Shown here: piece after piece, positions 38,762-48,404 of the stretch
Layout: every line of letters begins with the position of its first letter
How positions within the stretch are numbered: the stretch's first letter is position 1
From: Portibacter marinus
Lineage (GTDB): Bacteria; Bacteroidota; Bacteroidia; Chitinophagales; Saprospiraceae
Reading direction: 5' to 3'
Length of the DNA: 64,000 nucleotides
Assembly: GCF_021533195.1 (NCBI RefSeq)
Contig: NZ_JAJNKB010000007.1
Location: forward strand, 204,682 to 268,681
The notes under the pieces: generated by a model
The model's input: the letters and a program-made list of their open reading frames with translations, nothing else
Databases searched by the model: none
What the model was told of the DNA's origin: nothing
Made by a program: the position numbers and the translations under genes

Positions 38762-40294
38762 ATGTCAGATACCCTCAAAAATCCGGATCAAAAGTTGATA
38801 TTGGGTCATCCCCAGGGCTTATTCTATCTGTTTTTCGCGGAACTGTGGGAGAGATTTAGCTTCTATGGCATGCGGGCTTTGTTGACCTTGTACATGGTCA
38901 ATGTCATTTTCGAATCATTGGTAGAGCGGGATTATGCAACGGCCGCAGTATATGCTTCCTATGGATCTTTAGTGTATGCTTCTACCGTAATAGGTGGTAA
39001 GATTTCCGATCAGATACTCGGAATGAGGCACTCAATCTTTTTAGGTGGTATTCTGATGGCGATCGGTCACTTTGTATTAGCCATAGAAAGCAATATTGCT
39101 TTCTTTCTTGCACTCTCTCTGATTATCGTAGGAAATGGATTTTTCAAACCAAATATTTCTACTTTCGTCGGTACGCTTTATGACAAGGGTGACCCTAGAA
39201 AGGATTCGGGCTTCACCATTTTCTATATGGGTATTAATATTGGCGCTTGGAGTGCACCACTGCTTTGTGGATGGCTTGCAGCTAAATATGGCTGGCACTA
39301 CGGTTTTGGTTTGGCAGGATTAGGAATGCTGACTGGATTGCTTTTTTTCTGGAGAGGCATTAGAAAATCTGTTTTTGGGGACCGGGGCTTGCCACCAGAT
39401 GATCAAATCATGAGTAAAAAAATATTGGGAATTCCTCAAAGCATCCTGATTCCGATCTTAGCTGTGGCTTCTACTCCCGTTATTGCACTCTTACTCTCTT
39501 CCTATCAATCTGTGGCTTCTCAAGGACTATTGAAGGGTCAGAATATTGTGAATATTATTTTTAAAGGTATAGCCATTGCTGTTTTGGTATATCTCGCTTT
39601 TGAAATGTTCAGATCCACATTGGATGAACGTAAAAAGCTTTTCGTTGCTCTTATCATTACCATTTTCATGACCTTATTTTGGGGATTTCAAGAGTTGTCC
39701 GGAAGTGTGATTACACTATTTGCAGCCAGGAATGTCGACTTAAATGGAATCATGACTGCAGCTCAGACCAATTCACTGAGTGCTATGTTTATCATCATCT
39801 TGGCCATACCGGTTTCCATGTTGTGGACATGGTTAAGCAGGAAGAATTTAAATCCTCGAACGCCTTACAAGTTTGGCCTGGGAATGCTATTTGCAGGGAT
39901 TAGCTTTTATGTACTGGCTAAAAGTGGCTCTGCTGCAGATACCAATGGGCTGGTACCGTTTGCATACCTTTTGCTCATGTATTTCCTACTTAGCACAGGG
40001 GAGTTATTCATGTCGCCCGTCGGTTTATCTAAAATTACAGATTTATCTCCTGCCAGAATCGTGGCCTTTATGATGGGCGTTTGGTTTCTGTCTTCTGCTT
40101 TTGCTTTCCAGATAGTAGGATTCATTGGCAAACAATTGGCTATAGAAAGCACTGATAAGAACGTTGGTGGATATGAAACTTTAGAGGTGTACACCACTGG
40201 GTTTTCAGTCATTGCTACTTATGCCATCGGTGCCGGAGTGGTCATCCTCTTGCTTTCTCCACTTATTAAAAGATTAATGGGGAACGTCCATTGA
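38762..40294 (+). CDS. POT/PTR family proton-coupled peptide transporter (second copy)
   Basis: This 510-residue paralogue of the upstream transporter has the same ExxER site (ELWERFSFYGMRALL), GNGFFKPNISTFVGTLY and FYMGINIGAW. It is about 80 residues shorter, mainly through a shorter middle linker. The ATG at 38762 follows the first copy's stop by ten bases; a GTG immediately before it is not needed. Tandem copies probably differ in peptide preference. It is convergent with purU. Confidence 0.92.
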   Translation: MSDTLKNPDQKLILGHPQGLFYLFFAELWERFSFYGMRALLTLYMVNVIFESLVERDYATAAVYASYGSLVYASTVIGGKISDQILGMRHSIFLGGILMAIGHFVLAIESNIAFFLALSLIIVGNGFFKPNISTFVGTLYDKGDPRKDSGFTIFYMGINIGAWSAPLLCGWLAAKYGWHYGFGLAGLGMLTGLLFFWRGIRKSVFGDRGLPPDDQIMSKKILGIPQSILIPILAVASTPVIALLLSSYQSVASQGLLKGQNIVNIIFKGIAIAVLVYLAFEMFRSTLDERKKLFVALIITIFMTLFWGFQELSGSVITLFAARNVDLNGIMTAAQTNSLSAMFIIILAIPVSMLWTWLSRKNLNPRTPYKFGLGMLFAGISFYVLAKSGSAADTNGLVPFAYLLLMYFLLSTGELFMSPVGLSKITDLSPARIVAFMMGVWFLSSAFAFQIVGFIGKQLAIESTDKNVGGYETLEVYTTGFSVIATYAIGAGVVILLLSPLIKRLMGNVH

Positions 40295-40326
40295 CCATGG
40301 GGAGTTTATTTTCAGCCACCTGAAAT

Positions 40327-41190
40327 CTATTCGAAAACCACCGTTTTATTGTTGTAAGAGAGTACCTGATGATTAAGATGGGCCCAACAGGCATTAGCCA
40401 ACACGATTTTCTCGATATTTCGACCTTTTCGCTTCATATCTGCTATGGAATCGCGATGAGAGATGGGAATAACATCCTGTGTGATGATAGGACCTTCATC
40501 TAAATCAGCTGTGACATAATGTGCCGTGGCACCCATAAACTTAACACCTCTTTCATGGGCAGATTCATAGGGTCTTGCTCCAGCGAAGGCTGGAAGGGAG
40601 GAGTGATGGATATTGATGATCTTATTAGGGTAGTGTCGGCAGAAATCATCGGACAAGATCTGCATATATCTTGCTAAAATGATTAAGTCTATTTTATGCT
40701 CTTTCAATAGTTTCAACTCTTCAGCTTCTAATTCCTCTTTATTATCTTTTTTTACAGGAAAGTAATAAAAGGGAATTTTATAGCGATCTGCGATGGCTTC
40801 AAATTTTTGATGATTGCTAATGATTATTGGAATATTGACTTTCCATTCATTGGATTCATAGCGAGATAGAATATCAAGGAAGCAGTGACTGTATTTTGAA
40901 ACAAACAAGGCTACATTTTTCTTGCGAGGTAAGAAATAGAGATTATAGGTTGCCTTAAACCTCCGAAGCAGTATGGTTAAAAAGTATTCTTCAATTTTCT
41001 CTTTTGGAATCAAAAAATTTTCCAGTTCCCACTCTATTCTCATGTAGAAGCGATTGTCATCCTCATCGACATGCTGATCAAGGTTGATAATATTTCCTTT
41101 GTTTCCCATGATGAAATCGGTCACCTGCGCTAGAATGCCTCTTTGGTCTTCACAGTGCATGAGTAACACCGCTGTTTCTGTCTGCTTCAT
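40327..41190 (-). CDS. purU: Formyltetrahydrofolate deformylase
   Basis: PurU hydrolyses 10-formyl-tetrahydrofolate to formate and tetrahydrofolate, balancing one-carbon pools. The 287 residues have an N-terminal ACT domain (about 1-85, with HCEDQRGILAQVTDFI) and a C-terminal formyltransferase-like hydrolase. The latter shows NIHHSSLPAFAGARPYESA and GATAHYVTADLDEGPII with the catalytic Asn-His-Asp set. It has its own -7 box. A 20-base perfect palindrome lies about 160 bases before its start. Confidence 0.93.
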   Translation of the reverse strand: MKQTETAVLLMHCEDQRGILAQVTDFIMGNKGNIINLDQHVDEDDNRFYMRIEWELENFLIPKEKIEEYFLTILLRRFKATYNLYFLPRKKNVALFVSKYSHCFLDILSRYESNEWKVNIPIIISNHQKFEAIADRYKIPFYYFPVKKDNKEELEAEELKLLKEHKIDLIILARYMQILSDDFCRHYPNKIINIHHSSLPAFAGARPYESAHERGVKFMGATAHYVTADLDEGPIITQDVIPISHRDSIADMKRKGRNIEKIVLANACWAHLNHQVLSYNNKTVVFE

Positions 41191-41215
41191 GAAAAAGTTA
41201 GATCAAGTATCTTAC

Positions 41216-41223
41216 CAAAAATA
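41216..41223 (-). promoter_or_regulatory. -7 box (TATTTTTG, minus strand) for purU
   Basis: The plus strand reads CAAAAATA, i.e. TATTTTTG toward purU, 25 bases before its ATG. Confidence 0.4.
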
Positions 41224-41347
41224 CGGTGAACAGTATTGCTTAAATATTTTCATACACCTTTTAATTTTTATAAGATGCACCTAAGCATCATGTTGATGAT
41301 GATCTAAGACGGATGAAAATTAAATTTTTAGAAAGATAAAATTACAA

Positions 41348-41367
41348 TATCACCCGTACGGGTGATA
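41348..41367. repeat. Perfect 20-base palindrome between purU and the PDZ gene
   Basis: TATCACCCGTACGGGTGATA reads identically on both strands with no loop. It lies 158 bases before the purU start and 138 bases after the PDZ gene's stop, near an A-rich tract. A dyad without a loop is more like a protein-binding operator than a terminator. The inner halves (TCACCCG-TA-CGGGTGA) are spaced 7-2-7, like NarL/LuxR-type HTH sites. The regulator is unknown. Confidence 0.55.
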
Positions 41368-41436
41368 CAAAAAGAAAAAATCACCGTTATATTTATAGAA
41401 ACATTTACCAATCCCGGTAAACCAATTGAACGCACT

Positions 41437-41469
41437 AAAAAGGCTGTCCATAACCCTGGACAGCCTTTT
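41437..41469 (-). terminator. Bidirectional intrinsic terminator after the PDZ gene
   Basis: AGGCTGTCCA (41441-41450) pairs perfectly with TGGACAGCCT (41457-41466) around a six-base loop. Flanking A and T runs give U-tracts on both strands. It sits 36 bases beyond the PDZ gene's stop codon. Confidence 0.88.
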
Positions 41470-41504
41470 GACTTTAATTTTATTTTGACAAGTAAGAATT
41501 TTAT

Positions 41505-42464
41505 TTACAGGTTGGTTCTAATAAATTGTTTTTTTCCTGCTCTTAGAAAATCAATTTTTGCTTCCGCACCTTCACTTACCTTGCTCAGACGATCTCTCAG
41601 TTGAACAACACTGCCTACACTTTGTCCATTAATACTATAAATGATATCACCTTTTTTAAGTCCGGCTTTTTCGGCTATTGACCCTGTGATGACCTCCTGA
41701 ATTTCTACACCGTCTACATGATTTTGAGGCATGACTCCTAGTCGAGGTCTATCGTTTTCATATTCTTCTAATTCAATTTCTTTTTCAATCTGCATTTCCA
41801 GCTCCTCATCCATATTTTCCTTTTCGACATTTTCTTTTTCAATGGTTTCTATGACTATCTTTTTCTCTTTTCCTGTAACTTCCTTAATGATGATCTCTTC
41901 TCCGATTTCTTTTCCTTCTACTTTCTCGATCACAACCTGGCCTTCCTTACCAATTTGCTTTACCTTTACTTCTTTCTTTACTCCGGGCTCATTGGCGATC
42001 TCATCATATTGTTTGACCTTGACGTCAATTTCATTATGAATGTCATCTACATCTACATCCATATCTATATTATGTTCTTCCACATATTTTTTCATCTCTT
42101 CAGGCATTTCACCTTCACCGTCCCATTCCAGTAATTTGGGTTCTCCATTTTCATCCACAATTTTGATCCTCATTTTTCTTTGATCAGAAACCCCTTTGGC
42201 ACCGTATTCAACATCCACAGATTTATTGATGGTCTTAGTCGTCTCCCCTTTTTCCAGCTCTATACCTAATTCCTGTTTCTTTTCTCTGAGATATCGTTCC
42301 GCTTCCTCACCGGTTTTCACCACTTTCCTTTCTACTACCTTGCCATTTTGATCTGTAATTCGCTCCGTCACCACTATCTTCTTTTCATTCGTATTCTGAG
42401 CATTGCTGGTCGCTGAAAAAACAAAGCCAAGCAGAAGTATCGCTGATAATTTTAGTACTTTCAT
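41505..42464 (-). CDS. Exported PDZ-domain protein with charged repeat-rich middle
   Basis: This is a 319-residue periplasmic or secreted protein with a signal peptide (MKVLKLSAILLLGFVFSATSNA). The long middle region (about 25-235) is extremely rich in Glu, Lys and Val, with repeated KKIVxE/KEVxVK patterns and a coiled-coil-like run before residue 235. The C-terminal PDZ domain (about 238-319) shows RPRLGVMP and EKAGLKKGDIIYSINGQSV. No protease domain is present. PDZ domains of this type bind protein C-termini, so it may be an adaptor or a stress sensor. It ends at a strong terminator and is divergent from the glycosyltransferase gene. Confidence 0.8.
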   Translation of the reverse strand: MKVLKLSAILLLGFVFSATSNAQNTNEKKIVVTERITDQNGKVVERKVVKTGEEAERYLREKKQELGIELEKGETTKTINKSVDVEYGAKGVSDQRKMRIKIVDENGEPKLLEWDGEGEMPEEMKKYVEEHNIDMDVDVDDIHNEIDVKVKQYDEIANEPGVKKEVKVKQIGKEGQVVIEKVEGKEIGEEIIIKEVTGKEKKIVIETIEKENVEKENMDEELEMQIEKEIELEEYENDRPRLGVMPQNHVDGVEIQEVITGSIAEKAGLKKGDIIYSINGQSVGSVVQLRDRLSKVSEGAEAKIDFLRAGKKQFIRTNL

Positions 42465-42546
42465 ATTCTTATATATTTAGGCAAGCTAAGTTAGTTATTT
42501 CTAGAAGAAATGATTGTTAAATTGACGCTAAAACCATCTTATTTTA

Positions 42547-43518
42547 TTGACTGACAAGACATTATACTGTGTTTTAAACTGGGGCCTTGGTCATGCCAGC
42601 AGGTCTATTCCTATCTTACGGGACTTGATAAAAAATGGTCATGATGTTAGTATGGCTTCTGATGGACTGCCTCTGAAGATGCTGAAGGAACACTTTCCGT
42701 ACCTTCCATCCTTCGAGCTGCCTCCATATCATATTCACTATCGTTATGATTCAATTGCAGCTAATCTTCTTAGTCAATCTTATAAGATTTTGAGGGCCAT
42801 CAGAAAAGAAAATCGGATGGTGAATGCTCTCGTGGAAAAACATCAATTTTCACATATCATTTCTGACAGTCGATACGGATGTTACAATGATCATTGTAAA
42901 AATGTATTCATAACGCACCAACTAAAACTGATGCATCCCAATGCTTTTATCCAGGCATCCGCGACGAAGTTAAATTTAAGTATGGTTTCTAAATTTGATG
43001 AATGTTGGATTCCTGATGAGGAAGGTGCTACTTTATCAGGCGGAATGAATAAAGATATAGAGCTGGACATACCTAAAAAATACATTGGCCTGCAATCCCG
43101 ATTTGCAATGATACCCATACCTGCTGATCCCAAATATCTATCGATCAGTATACTTTCAGGGCCTGAACCACAGAGGAGTATTTTTCAGGAGCAACTGGAA
43201 AGTCAGCTCATCCATTGCAAGGGAGATCACATCATTGTTTCCGGTGTACAACATGAAGTCCAACAGACGCATAATCTTCTTATATATCCATATGCAAGTG
43301 TTGAGCAATTGACCCTTTGGATTTCAGAATCAAAACATATCATAAGCAGATCTGGATATTCTTCGCTTATGGATTATAAAGCAATGGGACGAAAAGCCAT
43401 TCTAATACCCACACCAGGACAGACAGAACAAGAATATCTGGGACGACTAGCAGGTCAAATGGGCAGCCACACTGTTATTACGCAAGACAGAATGCGCCTG
43501 GCACCTCTTCTTACTTAA
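42547..43518 (+). CDS. Glycosyltransferase-like protein (MurG/GT28-like fold)
   Basis: This 323-residue cytoplasmic protein resembles the Glyco_trans_1_3 family of GT-B glycosyltransferases related to MurG. The N-terminal Rossmann-like half opens with LNWGLGHASRSIPILRDLIK, where the GHASR loop is typical. The C-terminal half has the sugar-nucleotide region SKHIISRSGYSSLMDYKAMG followed by KAILIPTPGQTEQEYLG. The acceptor is unknown. The only start after the in-frame stop at 42529 that keeps the first strand is TTG 42547. Its last eight bases overlap the tail of a minus-strand lipoprotein gene. Confidence 0.8.
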   Translation: MTDKTLYCVLNWGLGHASRSIPILRDLIKNGHDVSMASDGLPLKMLKEHFPYLPSFELPPYHIHYRYDSIAANLLSQSYKILRAIRKENRMVNALVEKHQFSHIISDSRYGCYNDHCKNVFITHQLKLMHPNAFIQASATKLNLSMVSKFDECWIPDEEGATLSGGMNKDIELDIPKKYIGLQSRFAMIPIPADPKYLSISILSGPEPQRSIFQEQLESQLIHCKGDHIIVSGVQHEVQQTHNLLIYPYASVEQLTLWISESKHIISRSGYSSLMDYKAMGRKAILIPTPGQTEQEYLGRLAGQMGSHTVITQDRMRLAPLLT

Positions 43519-44293
43519 AATTTGTTTTATGAACTTCTATTCCTTTTGAAACTTGCCCCAGCGCATTGGAAAGCATAGAGACCCTATCGTGTGTGTATTT
43601 CCAGTCGATGACCAGATCCTCAAAGTAATTTCTTAATATTTTATCCATTTCCTGACAGTCTCCTTGGTAGAAATATTGACACCAATCACCAGTATCTTTC
43701 AATTTCCGCATCATGAGTCCATTATTTCCAAATTGGAGCGGACCACTGATGTGTGTCAGCCCTAAATGCAAGTCATTCTTTTTTGCCCAAAGCAAATATT
43801 TACTCATAAACAGAGAGTAATTTTGAAACTTCTCGATTAATTCATTATTGGACATCTTTGCATCCGGCTTATTACGCCATTCGTTTAGTTTTGGAATAAA
43901 AGGATAATCTGGTTTGAGCCGATTAGAGGTTTTGCTCAATGTTATCACCTTTTCCGAAATTGGAAATTTAAAATGACCGAGGCTTCCATCCTCGATGAAT
44001 AGGAGCTCATATTTTATATCTTCAGTACTTGTCAGTTCGATGGAATTTCGGACCAACTGGTAATGCCCTTGTTCAAGTTTGTCAAAGTATGCCAGATAGG
44101 ATCCGTCGCGATAAAAGTCCAGGAAGGATTCTTTGGTAAATCTCACTGTTTTATCATTAGAACTAATGTAAGGACCGTCGAATCGATTGTTGTGGTTTGC
44201 TTTGGTATAATAGTGGCCTACAAGCTGATCATTGGCATTTTGGCAGGAAAGCCATAATGCGCATAAGCAGGTGAATAGGAATAAAGTTTTCAT
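43511..44293 (-). CDS. Unrecognised exported protein, possible lipoprotein (260 aa)
   Basis: I do not recognise the family. The signal sequence MKTLFLFTCLCALWLSC ends at a Cys in a weak lipobox. The mature N-terminal part (GHYYTKANHNNRFDGPYI, then FYRDGSYLAYFDKLEQGHYQ) looks like a beta-sheet domain of the kind that records expression or lipocalin-like folds. The C-terminal half is helical with a WCQYFYQGDCQ segment. ATG 44293 is preferred over 44317, because the longer form puts eight extra residues before the signal and overlaps the gyrB terminator. Confidence 0.55.
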   Translation of the reverse strand: MKTLFLFTCLCALWLSCQNANDQLVGHYYTKANHNNRFDGPYISSNDKTVRFTKESFLDFYRDGSYLAYFDKLEQGHYQLVRNSIELTSTEDIKYELLFIEDGSLGHFKFPISEKVITLSKTSNRLKPDYPFIPKLNEWRNKPDAKMSNNELIEKFQNYSLFMSKYLLWAKKNDLHLGLTHISGPLQFGNNGLMMRKLKDTGDWCQYFYQGDCQEMDKILRNYFEDLVIDWKYTHDRVSMLSNALGQVSKGIEVHKTNFK

Positions 44294-44303
44294 GATGAAT
44301 GTA

Positions 44304-44338
44304 AAATAAAAAACCATGAGGTTGGAATTACCTCATGG
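44304..44338 (-). terminator. Intrinsic terminator of gyrB
   Basis: CCATGAGGT (44314-44322) pairs perfectly with ACCTCATGG (44330-44338) around a seven-base loop. Toward the left (the gyrB direction) it is followed by a run of six T and further T-rich sequence. It lies 114 bases past the gyrB stop and 21 bases before the next minus-strand gene. Confidence 0.85.
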
Positions 44339-44451
44339 CTTGCGTTTTTAATTGGTAGATCAGAATATATGTATAATAATGTTAGATTCTGAATTTCAGC
44401 CCAAACTAAGACTAATTTTCTAAGTTTTCAAATTCATCTACCCTTTTTATT

Positions 44452-46401
<1,950 letters not shown>

Positions 46402-46432
46402 TTATAAAAATTTTTTATGTCTAATCAGCGTG

Positions 46433-46440
46433 CAAAGATA
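46433..46440 (-). promoter_or_regulatory. -7 box (TATCTTTG, minus strand) for gyrB
   Basis: The plus strand reads CAAAGATA, i.e. TATCTTTG toward gyrB, 34 bases before its ATG. Confidence 0.4.
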
Positions 46441-46504
46441 CGAATTTTAAAGGTCTTATTATAGTTTTAGCAATCTATAAAACTTGTTATTTTTGTCGCT
46501 CTGA

Positions 46505-46924
46505 ATGGAGAAAGAATATACAATTAGAACGCTATCGGAACTGGATTCGTTGTCCTCTATTATTTTGTCTGAATTAGGGGATAAAAGCATTATCATTTTG
46601 AAGGGGGATCTGGGAACAGGAAAGACCACATTGGCACAAAAAATAGTGGCAGCAATGGGTGTGGCAGATAAGGTGAGCAGCCCTACTTTTAGCATTGTGA
46701 ACGAATATAGCGGACCCGTATATCACTTTGATTTGTACCGCTTGAAATCTATTGAAGAATTAGAAGAAATTGGCTTTTTTGAATATCTGGATAGTGGTGC
46801 TTTGTGTTTGATCGAATGGCCTGAGCTTGTTGTGCCTTATCTGGATATGCCATATCTTGAAATTAATCTTTCTATTAATGAGGATAATAATCGAAATGTG
46901 GTAGTTTTAAGTTACGGAGCATAA
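46505..46924 (+). CDS. tsaE: tRNA threonylcarbamoyladenosine biosynthesis ATPase TsaE
   Basis: TsaE is the P-loop ATPase that recycles the TsaB-TsaD complex making t6A37 in ANN-reading tRNAs. The 139 residues contain Walker A GDLGTGKTT (34-42), VSSPTFSIVNEY and the HFDLYRL motif, all diagnostic. The length is normal. Ten bases separate it from the alanine dehydrogenase gene, so they are probably cotranscribed. Confidence 0.94.
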   Translation: MEKEYTIRTLSELDSLSSIILSELGDKSIIILKGDLGTGKTTLAQKIVAAMGVADKVSSPTFSIVNEYSGPVYHFDLYRLKSIEELEEIGFFEYLDSGALCLIEWPELVVPYLDMPYLEINLSINEDNNRNVVVLSYGA

Positions 46925-46933
46925 TTATATGAT

Positions 46934-48163
46934 ATGAGCAATCCAGTTAGGCCGGGGTCTTTTTCTACTTTTTTTGCTGAAGGTCAGTATGAGACTCAGA
47001 CTGAAATGTTGGAAGTAGTCGAAAAGTCCAGAAAGTTGACCATTGGCATTCCGCTGGAAACCACTCTGCAGGAAAATCGTGTGGCCATTGTACCGAACAG
47101 CATTAGAATTCTCAAAGGTTATGGGCATGATGTTCTGGTAGAGTCCGGTGCTGGTAAAAGTTCTAGTTTTACAGACAGAGATTATACAGAAGCTGAAGCT
47201 GAGGTAACCAAAAGTAAGAAGAAAGTTTACGAATCTCATATAATTATCAAAACACAGCCCCCCACATTGGATGAAATAGATCTTATGCAAGTGGGACAGA
47301 TTCTGGTTTCTCCCATGCCTTTACCGATCATTTCTAAAGAGTATATCGAGAAACTGCAAAAGAAAAAAGTTTATGCTATCGCCATGGAGCATATTCAAAG
47401 TGAGGATGGCAGCTATCCCATAGTACGAATGATGAGCGAAATTGCTGGTATGGTTGCCATGTTGACCGGAGCCCAATTGTTAACAAAATCTTCAGGAGGT
47501 AGAGGTGTTTTGCTAGGAGGTATTTCTGGTGTACCACCCGCCAAGGTGGTCATTTTAGGTGCAGGTGTCGTAGGTGAACATGCGACGAGAACGGCTTTAG
47601 GCCTGGGAGCTTCTGTGCGTATTTTTGACAATGATATTTATAAGTTGATGCGATTGCAGAACAAGGTAGGAAGGCCACTTCACACTTCTGCTCTGAATCC
47701 GGTTTATTTAGGATATCAATTGTTAAGTGCAGATGTTGTGATCGGAGCGATTCACTCTAAAAATGGACGTGCGCCGGTGATTGTGACTGAAGAGATGGTT
47801 GCCAAAATGAAAGACGGTGCAGTGATCATAGATGTTAGCATAGATCAGGGAGGTTGTTTTGAAACCTCTGAAGTCTCAACCTTAAAAAATCCCACATTTA
47901 TCAAGCATGGTGTGATCCATTACTGTGTACCCAATATTGCATCTAATGTAGGTAGGACAGCCTCCATATCGATCAGCAATATCATTACCCCCATCATTTT
48001 AAAGTTGAGCAATTCTCAGGATATAGGTCGATTGTTATTTAACGATGTGGGTATCCGAAGTGGCGTATATATTTTCCAGGGCAAATTGACCAATGAGTAT
48101 TTGGCAAAGCGATATGATCTAAAGTATACGGACCTGAATCTGATACTTACGAGTGGTTTGTAA
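46934..48163 (+). CDS. ald: Alanine dehydrogenase
   Basis: This NAD-dependent enzyme interconverts alanine and pyruvate plus ammonia. The 409 residues begin with a Bacteroidota-type extension (about 1-35), then the AlaDh/PNT N-terminal domain (IGIPLETTLQENRVAIVP) and the NAD-binding domain with VVILGAGVVGEHATRTALG. The VCVPNIAS-type loop is present here as HYCVPNIASNVGRTAS. The 3' third of this gene has a decayed second copy at 53075-53420. A small hairpin overlaps the stop. Confidence 0.88.
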   Translation: MSNPVRPGSFSTFFAEGQYETQTEMLEVVEKSRKLTIGIPLETTLQENRVAIVPNSIRILKGYGHDVLVESGAGKSSSFTDRDYTEAEAEVTKSKKKVYESHIIIKTQPPTLDEIDLMQVGQILVSPMPLPIISKEYIEKLQKKKVYAIAMEHIQSEDGSYPIVRMMSEIAGMVAMLTGAQLLTKSSGGRGVLLGGISGVPPAKVVILGAGVVGEHATRTALGLGASVRIFDNDIYKLMRLQNKVGRPLHTSALNPVYLGYQLLSADVVIGAIHSKNGRAPVIVTEEMVAKMKDGAVIIDVSIDQGGCFETSEVSTLKNPTFIKHGVIHYCVPNIASNVGRTASISISNIITPIILKLSNSQDIGRLLFNDVGIRSGVYIFQGKLTNEYLAKRYDLKYTDLNLILTSGL

Positions 48164-48179
48164 GCTCAAATGCTGAGCT
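48163..48179 (+). terminator. Small hairpin at the ald stop
   Basis: AGCTCA-AATGC-TGAGCT starts at the last base of the stop codon and makes a six-pair stem. The following bases are only mildly T-rich, so it may be a weak terminator. Confidence 0.4.
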
Positions 48180-48336
48180 GATACTATTTTCATCTTTAAT
48201 TTTGGTCGTGTAATTGGCATTTCAAATGTTATGTTTTATCAACCTTGAACTGAACTGGTTATTAATAAGTATGTTGAATGTATTGAAACTCAAAGTGCAG
48301 TTTTTGTCAATATATGAGTATTTATATCTATTTGAA

Positions 48337-48344
48337 TATATTTG
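48337..48344 (+). promoter_or_regulatory. -7 box (TATATTTG) for the first metalloprotease
   Basis: TATATTTG fits TAnnTTTG, about 60 bases before ATG 48405. The string ATATTTGTAGCATCA here resembles ATATTTGTAATATCA (50364-50378) before the paralogous gene, suggesting a shared promoter origin. Confidence 0.45.
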
Positions 48345-48404
48345 TAGCATCACAAAAACTTTAGCTCTTCACGATGCTTATTTGCACATCATAACCATTA
48401 CTAA

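Noticed and set aside
41731..42039. 102-aa Ser-rich ORF antisense to the PDZ gene
   Set aside because: Its Ser/Phe repeats are the mirror image of the Glu/Lys-rich coding repeats of the PDZ protein.
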